Source: an uncultured Bacillota bacterium
Lineage (GTDB): Bacteria; Bacillota_I; Bacilli_A; RF39; UBA660
Length of the DNA: 64,000 nucleotides
Assembly: GCA_905205665.1 (NCBI GenBank)
Contig: CAJLEF010000005.1
Location: 1 to 64,000 of the forward strand
Reading direction: 5' to 3'
Shown here: one piece after another, positions 8,827 through 16,513 of the stretch
How positions within the stretch are numbered: the stretch's first letter is position 1
Layout: each line of letters starts with the position of its first letter
Made by a program: the position numbers and the translations under genes
The notes under the pieces: model-generated
Told to the model about the DNA's origin: nothing
The model's database searches: none
What the model saw: the letters and a program-made list of their open reading frames with translations, nothing else

Positions 8827-8847
8827 GTGAAATTTAGATGAAAACAA

Positions 8848-8909
8848 TTGTAAGGTTATTGACAAATAAAAAAAATAAGCATAAACTGTTTTGGTAAGGC
8901 AACTTACAA
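8848..8909 (+). promoter_or_regulatory. MarR-ABC operon promoter with inverted-repeat operator
   Basis: TTGACA (8859-8864) and TAAACT (8882-8887) are 17 nt apart. An imperfect palindrome TTGGTAAG-GCAA-CTTACAA lies over the expected start site (8891-8909), and a further TTGTAAG half-site lies at 8848-8854, before the -35. This is a plausible autoregulatory MarR operator. Confidence 0.6.
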
Positions 8910-8924
8910 AGTAGGTGAATTGTT

Positions 8925-9380
8925 GTGGAAAATAAAAGCATATTACATGAAATGAAGGTGTTAGATCATTTAATAATCCGAAATTTATTTTTAGAAAAGC
9001 CAGAATATTTGAAAGAGGCGCCCACACTTACTCAAGTGCAAATTATGGGATATTTAATGAAAAATGAAAATAAAGAGGTTTATCAAAATGATTTAGAAAG
9101 TGTTTTAAATTTAAGAAGAGCTACCGTTTCAGGCGTTTTAAAAACAATGGAAAAAAATGGCTTAATTAAAAGAGAAACCGCTTTAAAAGATGCTCGAACC
9201 AAAAAGATTATTTTAAATGAGGATGTTAAGAAAAGATGCAATATACAGAAAAATCGTTTTCATGATTTTGAAGAAATATTAAAAAAAGATATTTCTGAAA
9301 ATGATTTAGAAACTTTTTTTAATGTTTTAGTTCAAATGCAACAGAATATAAAAATCTTAGATTCATCAAAATGCAAGTAA
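8925..9380 (+). CDS. MarR-family transcriptional regulator
   Basis: A 151-residue winged-helix regulator: helix-turn-helix segment around LNLRRATVSGVLKTMEKNGLIKR, and a wing with DARTKKIILNED. The start is GTG 8925, supported by TAGGTGA 8 nt upstream. It is first in an operon with two ABC exporter half-transporters, a common layout in which the regulator represses the pump until a ligand binds. The palindrome at 8891-8909 is the likely operator. The ligand is unknown. Confidence 0.88.
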   Translation: MENKSILHEMKVLDHLIIRNLFLEKPEYLKEAPTLTQVQIMGYLMKNENKEVYQNDLESVLNLRRATVSGVLKTMEKNGLIKRETALKDARTKKIILNEDVKKRCNIQKNRFHDFEEILKKDISENDLETFFNVLVQMQQNIKILDSSKCK

Positions 9381-9408
9381 GACCTTGGAAAAAAGAAAGG
9401 AAAGAAAA

Positions 9409-11172
9409 ATGTTAAAATTATTAAAGAATTTTGGTAAAAAAGAATGGTTTTTAATTTTTGTCTCATTTATTTTAATTTTAGGACAAGTATGGTTAGATTT
9501 AAAAAGTCCTGATTATATGTCACAAATAACAATTCTTGTTCAAACAGAGGGTAGCCAAATGAAAGATATTCTTTTGAATGGTGGTTATATGCTACTATGT
9601 ACATTTGGCAGTCTTGTTTTATCCATTATTGTTGGTTATTTTGCTTCTTATTTAGCAGCTACCTTTTCTAAAAAAACTAGAAGCTTACTTTTTAGAAAAA
9701 TAGAAGATATGGGGATGCATGAAGTTAAGCAATTTAAAACAAGTAGTTTAATTACGAGAACAACGAATGATATTACGCAAATTGAAATGTTAATTGCCAT
9801 GGGCTTACAACTTTTAATTAAAGCACCTGTGACGGCTATCTGGGCAATTTCAAAAATTGTCAATAAATCTTTAGAATGGAGTGTTATTACTGCCGTTGCT
9901 GTTTTAGTACTACTTTTAACGATTGGTTTACTTGTTTTTGTAGTTATGCCTAAATTCAAACTTGTTCAAAGATTAACCGATCGTGTAAACAATTCTATTC
10001 GTGAAAACTTAACCGGTATTCGTGTTGTCAGAGCTTTTAATGCTGAAAAATATCAAGAAGACAAATTTAATGAAATCAACTCTGAATTAACAAAAACACA
10101 GTTATTCAATCAAAGAACGATGTCTATTTTATCTCCTATTATGTATTTAGTCATGTATATGTTAACTCTTGCTATTTATTTTGTGGGAGCCAGTCTTATT
10201 AAAAATGCGATGCTTGGAGATAAATTAACTTTATTTGGAGATATGGTTGTTTTCTCATCTTATGCGATGCAAATTATAATGGCTTTTTTAATGCTTGCTA
10301 TGATCTTTATGATGTTACCTCGAGCTCAAGTTTCAGCCAAACGTATTAATGAAGTATTGGATACCTCTTTATCAATTACGGATGGCGAAATCTCTACAAA
10401 TGACCAAAAAGAAAAAGGGACTGTTGAGTTTAAAAATGTATCTTTTAAATATCCTGATGCAGAAGAGTATTTATTAAAAAATATTTCTTTTAAAGCAAAA
10501 CAAGGCGAAACGGTTGCTTTTATCGGTTCTACTGGTTCTGGTAAGAGTTCTCTTATTAACCTAGTACCACGTTTTTATGATGCAACAGATGGCGAAGTTT
10601 TAGTGGATGGTGTAAACGTAAAAGACTATAAGCAAGAAACACTTCATAATAAGATTGGTTATGTTCCTCAAAAAGCAGTTATTTTTAACGGTACAATAAA
10701 TGAAAACGTTTCTTATGGTGAAAATGGCCAAGAAAAGATTACCGAAGAAAAAATAAAAGAGGCCATCAAAGTAGCTCAAGCAGAAGAATTTGTTTCAAAA
10801 ATGGATAATACTTATGAAACACATATTGCCCAAGGTGGAACCAATGTTTCTGGAGGTCAAAAACAAAGGCTTTCTATAGCAAGAGCCATTGCGAGAGATC
10901 CTGAAATTTATATTTTTGACGATTCTTTTTCTGCCCTAGATTATAAAACAGACGCGATTTTAAGAAAAGAATTAAAAAATTATACGAAAGATGCAACGAG
11001 CTTAATTGTAGCTCAAAGAATTGGTACCATTATGAATGCAGATAAGATTCTTGTTTTAGAAAACGGTGAATGTGTTGGTATGGGTACTCATGAAGAATTA
11101 TTAAAAACTTGCGAAGTTTATAAAGAAATCGCTTTATCACAATTGTCAAAGGAGGAGTTAGAAAATGCATAG
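9409..11172 (+). CDS. ABC exporter half-transporter A (degenerate ATP site)
   Basis: A 587-residue type IV ABC exporter subunit with six membrane segments (about 15-310) then a nucleotide-binding domain: Walker A GSTGSGKSS, signature VSGGQKQR, Walker B IYIFDDSFSALD. The catalytic Glu after Walker B is replaced by Asp and the H-loop His by Gln (VAQRIGTI). This is the hallmark of the non-canonical half of heterodimeric multidrug exporters of the BmrCD or TM287/288 type. ATG 9409 is chosen because AAGGAAAG precedes it; the frame is open from a TTG at 9385. It overlaps the partner gene by 8 nt. Confidence 0.9.
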   Translation: MLKLLKNFGKKEWFLIFVSFILILGQVWLDLKSPDYMSQITILVQTEGSQMKDILLNGGYMLLCTFGSLVLSIIVGYFASYLAATFSKKTRSLLFRKIEDMGMHEVKQFKTSSLITRTTNDITQIEMLIAMGLQLLIKAPVTAIWAISKIVNKSLEWSVITAVAVLVLLLTIGLLVFVVMPKFKLVQRLTDRVNNSIRENLTGIRVVRAFNAEKYQEDKFNEINSELTKTQLFNQRTMSILSPIMYLVMYMLTLAIYFVGASLIKNAMLGDKLTLFGDMVVFSSYAMQIIMAFLMLAMIFMMLPRAQVSAKRINEVLDTSLSITDGEISTNDQKEKGTVEFKNVSFKYPDAEEYLLKNISFKAKQGETVAFIGSTGSGKSSLINLVPRFYDATDGEVLVDGVNVKDYKQETLHNKIGYVPQKAVIFNGTINENVSYGENGQEKITEEKIKEAIKVAQAEEFVSKMDNTYETHIAQGGTNVSGGQKQRLSIARAIARDPEIYIFDDSFSALDYKTDAILRKELKNYTKDATSLIVAQRIGTIMNADKILVLENGECVGMGTHEELLKTCEVYKEIALSQLSKEELENA

Positions 11173-13444
11173 AGGTCCTCAAAATGAAACTGCCAAAGAT
11201 TTTGGCGGTTCTATGAAAAGATTATTTAAAGAATTAAAGACTTATCAAAAAGCTATTTTTCTTGCTTTAGTTTTAGCAACTCTTGGTTCTATTTTGTCTT
11301 TATTCGCTCCAAATAAATTATCTGATTTAACAGATGAAATTCAAAAGGGCTTAATTATTAATCAGGATAACATGACAGAGATTGCTACAGATATTCAAAA
11401 TAATTTAATGACTTCTTTACCAGAATATTTAAACTTTAATTTGGATAATAATACTTTAATGAAAATTATGATTTCTTCTTCTATCAGTACGGAAGAAAAA
11501 GAAAATTTTCAAACATATCTAAGTGATTTAAAAGATGGTAAAAAAGATTTTACATATCTAGCTACTTTTTCTGATGATTTATTAAATTTATTGTTTGCAG
11601 ATTCAAACTTTAAAGGAATAACAGTAACTAAAGAAGATAAAATTTCTTTTCTAAAAGGAATGAATAATAAAGAGTTTGTTTTAAAAGATGAGGTTAAAAA
11701 TGTTTTATTACCTGATATAACGATTGATAATATTACGATTTCTTCCAAAGATCAAGTAAGCTTTTTAAATATTTTATCTACTTTAGATGAATCAAATAGT
11801 TCTGAAATATATCAAAAATTAGATGAAGCTCCAGAAAGTGTTCTTTTACTTATTGAACCTTACATGGACATGGATGCCATTAAGAAAATAGCTTTATTTC
11901 TACTAACAATTTATTTAATTAGTGCGTTATTTAATTATGTTGAAGCAATTTTAATGACAAATGTTTCAAATGGTTTTGCTAAAGAATTAAGAGGTAAAAT
12001 TTCTCATAAAATTAATTTATTACCTTTAAAATATTTTGACGCTCATCAATCAGGAGATATCTTATCTCGTGTGACAAACGATGTTGATAGCATTGCTCAA
12101 TCATTAAATATGAGTTTGTCACCTTTAGTAAGTGCTTTAACTTTATTTTTTGGTACCATTATCATGATGTTCGTAACAAATTGGATCCTTGCTCTTACAG
12201 CTATTTTATCTAGTTTATTGGGTTTTGTCTTTATGTTTGGCGTTTTAAGTAAATCACAAAAATACTTTGTAGCTCGTCAAGAAGAGTTAGGAGCTTTAAA
12301 CGGACATATTGAAGAAGTTTATGGTGGATTAAATGTTGTCAAAGCTTACAATGGTCAAAAAATTTCTAATGAAAAATTTGATGCTTTAAATGAAAAAGTT
12401 TATAATGCTAATCGTAAAAGCCAGTTCTTATCAGGTCTTATGATGCCAATGATGAGTTTTATTGGTAACTTTGGCTATGTTGCTGTTTGTATTGTGGGAG
12501 CATTACTTACTATCAATGGCAAAATTAGTTTTGGGGTTATTATTGCTTTCATTACTTATGTTAGAATGTTTACCTCACCATTATCTCAAATTGCTCAAGC
12601 CATGACTTCATTACAATCAACTGCAGCAGCGAGTGAAAGAGTCTTTGAATTTTTAGACGAAGAAGAAATGAAAGATGAATCTTCTTTAAAAGAACACTTA
12701 TCTCTTGAAGAAGCCAAAGGAAATATCGAATTTAAAAATGTCGTCTTTAAATATGATGGGAATGAAAAACCAACAATTCATAACTTTAGCGCTAAAGTAA
12801 AAAGTGGTCAAAAAGTGGCAATCGTTGGTCCAACGGGTGCTGGTAAAACTACAATGGTAAACTTATTAATGAAGTTTTATGACATCAGTGGAGGAGATAT
12901 TATTATTGATGGTAAAAGTATTAAAGATTTAACCAGAGAAAATATTCATGACTTATTTACAATGGTTCTTCAAGATACATGGTTATTTAACGGAAGTATC
13001 AAAGAAAATATCATTTATAGTCGTGATAATATTAATGATGACGATGTAAAACGAGTTTGTAAAGTAGTTGGTCTAGATCACTTTATTAAAACTTTATCGG
13101 ATGGTTATGATACAGAGTTAGGTGATAATGACAGTGTTTCATCTGGCCAAAGACAACTTTTAACGATTGCTAGAGCTATGCTTTCTTCATCTCCATTCTT
13201 GATTTTAGATGAAGCAACAAGTAATGTAGATACAAGAACAGAAGAGTTAGTTCAAAAAGCTATGGACAAACTTTGTGAAGGAAAAACATCATTTATTATT
13301 GCTCACCGTTTATCAACGATTAAAAATGCAGATTTAATTTTAGTTATGAAAGACGGAAATATTATAGAAACAGGAAATCATGAAGAATTAATGAAACAAC
13401 ATGGCTTTTATGCTGATTTATATAATTCTCAATTTGAAAAATAA
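11165..13444 (+). CDS. ABC exporter half-transporter B (with large extracytoplasmic insert)
   Basis: Partner subunit of 759 residues. It has a canonical Walker A (GPTGAGKTT), Walker B with Glu (LILDEATSNVD) and H-loop (IIAHRLSTI), but a divergent signature (SSGQRQ). Between the first membrane helix (about 31-47) and the second (about 240-262) lies roughly 190 mostly hydrophilic residues, predicted to be extracellular. That insert explains the extra length over a normal ~590-residue subunit. AAAGGAGGAG precedes the start inside the 3' end of the preceding gene. The substrate is not deducible. Confidence 0.9.
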   Translation: MHRGPQNETAKDFGGSMKRLFKELKTYQKAIFLALVLATLGSILSLFAPNKLSDLTDEIQKGLIINQDNMTEIATDIQNNLMTSLPEYLNFNLDNNTLMKIMISSSISTEEKENFQTYLSDLKDGKKDFTYLATFSDDLLNLLFADSNFKGITVTKEDKISFLKGMNNKEFVLKDEVKNVLLPDITIDNITISSKDQVSFLNILSTLDESNSSEIYQKLDEAPESVLLLIEPYMDMDAIKKIALFLLTIYLISALFNYVEAILMTNVSNGFAKELRGKISHKINLLPLKYFDAHQSGDILSRVTNDVDSIAQSLNMSLSPLVSALTLFFGTIIMMFVTNWILALTAILSSLLGFVFMFGVLSKSQKYFVARQEELGALNGHIEEVYGGLNVVKAYNGQKISNEKFDALNEKVYNANRKSQFLSGLMMPMMSFIGNFGYVAVCIVGALLTINGKISFGVIIAFITYVRMFTSPLSQIAQAMTSLQSTAAASERVFEFLDEEEMKDESSLKEHLSLEEAKGNIEFKNVVFKYDGNEKPTIHNFSAKVKSGQKVAIVGPTGAGKTTMVNLLMKFYDISGGDIIIDGKSIKDLTRENIHDLFTMVLQDTWLFNGSIKENIIYSRDNINDDDVKRVCKVVGLDHFIKTLSDGYDTELGDNDSVSSGQRQLLTIARAMLSSSPFLILDEATSNVDTRTEELVQKAMDKLCEGKTSFIIAHRLSTIKNADLILVMKDGNIIETGNHEELMKQHGFYADLYNSQFEK

Positions 13445-13446
13445 AC

Positions 13447-13475
13447 AAGAGTCTCCTAATTGTGAGACTCTTTTA
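13447..13475 (+). terminator. Intrinsic terminator of the MarR-ABC operon
   Basis: AAGAGTCTC and GAGACTCTT form a perfect 9-bp stem with an 8-nt loop followed by Ts. Confidence 0.85.
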
Positions 13476-13561
13476 ATGTAAAATAATGTCAATATATACA
13501 TTTTAAGGTTCTTTAAAATAAATTTTTTTATATAATAAATAGTTATAAAGGAGGATATTTT

Positions 13562-14152
13562 ATGCACCCAAAGAAAAAGTATATTGTACAATTGTGTGAA
13601 GTAAGCGAAGAGGTTTTACATAAAAACAAACAAGAAAAAGACGAAATATTTAAAACAAGTAAAGGGATATTTCAAAATGCAAATATTTTTATAAATCAGG
13701 AAAGTGTTTTAGTTAGCCCAACTAAAAGCAATAGTATTGTTAGAGAATGTATAACAGGCAAAAAAATACCATTAGTTACTTTAGATATTTATAGGAACTT
13801 AGATAAAAAATTACCATCATTCGAAGCGCCTTATGCTTACTATGCAAATAGTAATTTTAAAACTCGATTATTTGCTTTCCAAATTGTTTATCATGACATG
13901 GGATATATCGTTGAAAACAATCCTTATAATCGTGTTTTATTCTGTGGTGATTTTGATAAAAAATTATCTGGCAGTCAAATTGAGATGTCAGAAAAAGAAA
14001 CAATTGCTAATTTTCTTCGTAGTAAAGATATGACTTTTGAAGAGTACCAAGAACATTTAAATAAGAGATTGGCTATATTAGATGAAAAAGAATCTAAAAC
14101 ATTGGGCGACTCTTTAAAAAGAATTATAAATTTTCAGGCTAAAAAAAAGTAA
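13562..14152 (+). CDS. Hypothetical soluble protein
   Basis: I do not recognise this 196-residue protein. It has no membrane segment or signal peptide, a mixed alpha/beta composition in the first 140 residues (RLFAFQIVYHDMGYIVENNPYNRVLFCGDF) and a charged helical C-terminus. The ATG follows AAAGGAGGAT. It is an isolated gene between two terminators, convergent with rpmB. Confidence 0.6.
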   Translation: MHPKKKYIVQLCEVSEEVLHKNKQEKDEIFKTSKGIFQNANIFINQESVLVSPTKSNSIVRECITGKKIPLVTLDIYRNLDKKLPSFEAPYAYYANSNFKTRLFAFQIVYHDMGYIVENNPYNRVLFCGDFDKKLSGSQIEMSEKETIANFLRSKDMTFEEYQEHLNKRLAILDEKESKTLGDSLKRIINFQAKKK

Positions 14153-14177
14153 GGCATCTAAATGTCTCACTTTTTTA
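14142..14177. terminator. Bidirectional terminator between the hypothetical gene and rpmB
   Basis: AAAAAAGT...GGCAT and ATGTC...ACTTTTTT form a stem with small internal mismatches; A- and T-runs flank it on both sides. Confidence 0.55.
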
Positions 14178-14179
14178 AA

Positions 14180-14338
14180 TTAAGCTAATTTTTTTGCTTC
14201 TCTTGCACTAATGACTACCTTTTCTCCATTGATAGTTTTCTTTTGAAGGTTTGGCTTTTGAACTCTTTTAGTTGCGTTAAGTGCTTTACTTCTTGAATTA
14301 ACTGTTAAAGGTTTTTTTGTTGATACTTTCTTTGCCAT
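14180..14338 (-). CDS. rpmB: Ribosomal protein bL28, short form
   Basis: A 52-residue basic protein on the minus strand. The segment SRSKALNATKRVQKPNLQK and the ending VVISAREAKKLA match the conserved centre and C-terminus of bL28. The usual N-terminal zinc Cys residues are absent and the protein is shorter than the common 60-64 residues. AGGTGA lies ahead of the ATG, and a good promoter is present (AGTCAA 14393-14398 as the -35 complement, ATCTTA 14370-14375 as the -10 complement, 17-nt spacer). Location next to lepB and rbgA is a sensible ribosome-related context. Confidence 0.8.
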   Translation of the reverse strand: MAKKVSTKKPLTVNSRSKALNATKRVQKPNLQKKTINGEKVVISAREAKKLA

Positions 14339-14369
14339 TTATCATTCACCTCGCTTTTTCTCTTTAAAA

Positions 14370-14398
14370 ATCTTATCAAAAAGAAAAGCTAAAGTCAA
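14370..14398 (-). promoter_or_regulatory. Promoter of rpmB
   Basis: On the minus strand: TTGACT, 17 nt, TAAGAT. Confidence 0.6.
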
Positions 14399-14478
14399 AT
14401 AAAATCGGTCTGTTTTCAAGTGAGATTACTTTTTTTTCTTGGAAATCTATGATAAAATGAAAAAGCAGGTGATAAATC

Positions 14479-14982
14479 ATGAAACAAACCTTAAAAGAAG
14501 CTTTACCTTATGTTGTTATTGTTTTAATCGTTATTGGGATACGTTTTTTTATAGTAACTCCCATAAAGGTAAATGGTATGAGTATGTATGATACTTTAAA
14601 TGGCAAAGAAATTATGCTTCTATGGTATCAAAAAGATATTAAAAGATATGATATCGTTGTGGCAGATTTGATGGAAAATGGGAAAAAAACTGATACCATT
14701 ATCAAAAGAGTATATGGTCTTCCTGGCGAAACGATTAAATGTGAAAATGGTATTATTTATATAAATGATCATAAAATTGATGATCCTTATGCTTACGGTA
14801 AAACAGAAGATTTTGAAGCAGTTACCTTAAAAGATGATGAGTATTTCATTTTAGGCGATAATAGAGAAATTTCTTTAGATAGTCATATTTTTGGCCCTGA
14901 AAAGAAAGAAAATATTAAAGGGGTTGCCGACTTTATTATCTTTCCTTTTAGCCGTTTTGGCAAAGTAGAAACTAAAGAATAA
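14479..14982 (+). CDS. lepB: Signal peptidase I
   Basis: Membrane-bound Ser/Lys protease that removes signal peptides. One N-terminal membrane segment (about residues 10-26), the catalytic Ser in NGMSMYDTL (Ser35), the catalytic Lys in IIKRVYGLPGE (Lys76), and the late box DNREISLDSHIFGP (normally GDNR..S.DSR.FG). Its 167 residues match the small Gram-positive form. CAGGTGAT is the binding site. It heads the lepB-rbgA-rnhB-ltaS-topA gene string. Confidence 0.93.
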   Translation: MKQTLKEALPYVVIVLIVIGIRFFIVTPIKVNGMSMYDTLNGKEIMLLWYQKDIKRYDIVVADLMENGKKTDTIIKRVYGLPGETIKCENGIIYINDHKIDDPYAYGKTEDFEAVTLKDDEYFILGDNREISLDSHIFGPEKKENIKGVADFIIFPFSRFGKVETKE

Positions 14983-15004
14983 ACTAAGAATGGATGTGAA
15001 TAAA

Positions 15005-15868
15005 ATGGATAATAATTTAAAAACAACAAATATTAATTTTTACCCAGGTCATATGGCCAAGGCAAGAAGATTGATTGCTGAAAAATATCCTTTAATAGAT
15101 ATTGTTTATGAGGTTGTGGATGCCCGTATTCCTTTTTCTTCTAAAATTAAAGATATCTATAATATTATTGGAAATAAACCTAAAATATTAATTATGACCA
15201 AAAAAGATTTATGTGATGAAAAGATCACAAATGCTTGGGTTAACTATTATGAAAATTTAGGTAATCCAGTGGTATTAGTTGACTTAAATAATACCAATGA
15301 TTATGAAAAAATAGTAACTTTAACACACCAAATTATGGCTAAAACGCAAGAAAAGAGAATGGATAAAGGTTTAAAAGAAAAGGAAATTCGAGCTTTAGTT
15401 GTCGGTATTCCTAATGTTGGTAAAAGTACCCTTATCAATCGTTTGTGTAAAAGAAAAGTGGCTAACGTTGGAAATAAACCAGGTGTCACTCAAAATATAA
15501 GCTGGCTTAGAACTCACAGTGATATCTTATTATTAGATACCCCTGGTATTTTATGGCCTAAATTGGATCAAAATGAAGTGGCTTATAATTTAGCGTCTTT
15601 TACGGCGATTAAAGAAGAAGTGTTACCAATTGATGATATTGCCGTTTATATTTTAAAAAAATTATCTATGTATTATCCAGATAAACTACAAGAATATTAT
15701 GGTTTAGAAAAAGTAGATGATGAAAATATTATGGAAGCTTATGAAACTATTGGTAAGAAAATTGGAGCAATGAGAAATGGTGAAGTAGACTATGAACGGG
15801 TATCTACTAAAATCATCAATGATATTAAATTAGAAAAAATAAAAGGAATCACTTTTGATAGGAAGTAA
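15005..15868 (+). CDS. rbgA: RbgA/YlqF, 50S ribosome assembly GTPase
   Basis: A circularly permuted GTPase needed for late assembly of the large ribosomal subunit. The order of motifs is G4 (MTKKDLCD), then G1 (GIPNVGKSTLINRL), then G3 (DTPGILWPK), as expected for the permuted YlqF group. It begins with the family's typical INFYPGHMAKARR. The start at 15005 is preferred to ATG 14990 because GGATGTGA lies 6 nt upstream. The C-terminal helical domain binds RNA. Confidence 0.94.
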   Translation: MDNNLKTTNINFYPGHMAKARRLIAEKYPLIDIVYEVVDARIPFSSKIKDIYNIIGNKPKILIMTKKDLCDEKITNAWVNYYENLGNPVVLVDLNNTNDYEKIVTLTHQIMAKTQEKRMDKGLKEKEIRALVVGIPNVGKSTLINRLCKRKVANVGNKPGVTQNISWLRTHSDILLLDTPGILWPKLDQNEVAYNLASFTAIKEEVLPIDDIAVYILKKLSMYYPDKLQEYYGLEKVDDENIMEAYETIGKKIGAMRNGEVDYERVSTKIINDIKLEKIKGITFDRK

Positions 15869-15871
15869 GAT

Positions 15872-16513
15872 ATGACAAATGATTTATTAGCTTATGAAAA
15901 AGATTTATATTCAGAAGGATATGAATTTATTTGTGGAACAGATGAAGCAGGACGTGGACCTCTTGTCGGACCTGTCGTTGCAGGAGCCGTTATTTTACCT
16001 AAAAATTATCATTTAGAGGGCTTAACCGATTCTAAAAAATTAAGTGAAAAGAAAAGAGAAAAATTTTTTGAAATTATCAAAAAAGATGCTGTTTCCTATG
16101 GTATAGGAATTGTAGATGCTAAAACGATTGATGAAATAAATATTTATGAAGCCAGTCGTTTGGCTATGAAAAAGGCTATTTCTAACATGCAGATAAAACC
16201 AGATTATATTTTAACAGACGCTATGCCTATTTTAGATATGGACGTACCTGTCAAACCAATTATTCATGGAGATGGTTTATCTATTACTATTGCAGCTGCA
16301 AGTGTTCTTGCTAAAGTAACCAGGGATCATTATATGTACGAATTAGATAAAAAATACCCTCAGTACGAATTTAAAAAACACAAAGGTTATCCAACTAAAA
16401 AACATCTAGAATTAATAAATGAATATGGGGTGACAGAAGATTATCGCTTTACTTATAAACCTGTCCAAAAAGTATTAGAAAGTAGTGAAAAAAATGAAAA
16501 AACAAAGAAATAA
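15872..16513 (+). CDS. rnhB: Ribonuclease HII
   Basis: Cleaves RNA in RNA-DNA hybrids and removes misincorporated ribonucleotides. Catalytic residues are visible in GTDEAGRGPLVGPVVAGAV (Asp, Glu) and in ILTDAMP, plus HGDG, SVLAKVTRD and the C-terminal KHKGYPTKKHLE. The 213 residues are normal for the family. It follows rbgA by 3 nt, as in Bacillus. Confidence 0.95.
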   Translation: MTNDLLAYEKDLYSEGYEFICGTDEAGRGPLVGPVVAGAVILPKNYHLEGLTDSKKLSEKKREKFFEIIKKDAVSYGIGIVDAKTIDEINIYEASRLAMKKAISNMQIKPDYILTDAMPILDMDVPVKPIIHGDGLSITIAAASVLAKVTRDHYMYELDKKYPQYEFKKHKGYPTKKHLELINEYGVTEDYRFTYKPVQKVLESSEKNEKTKK

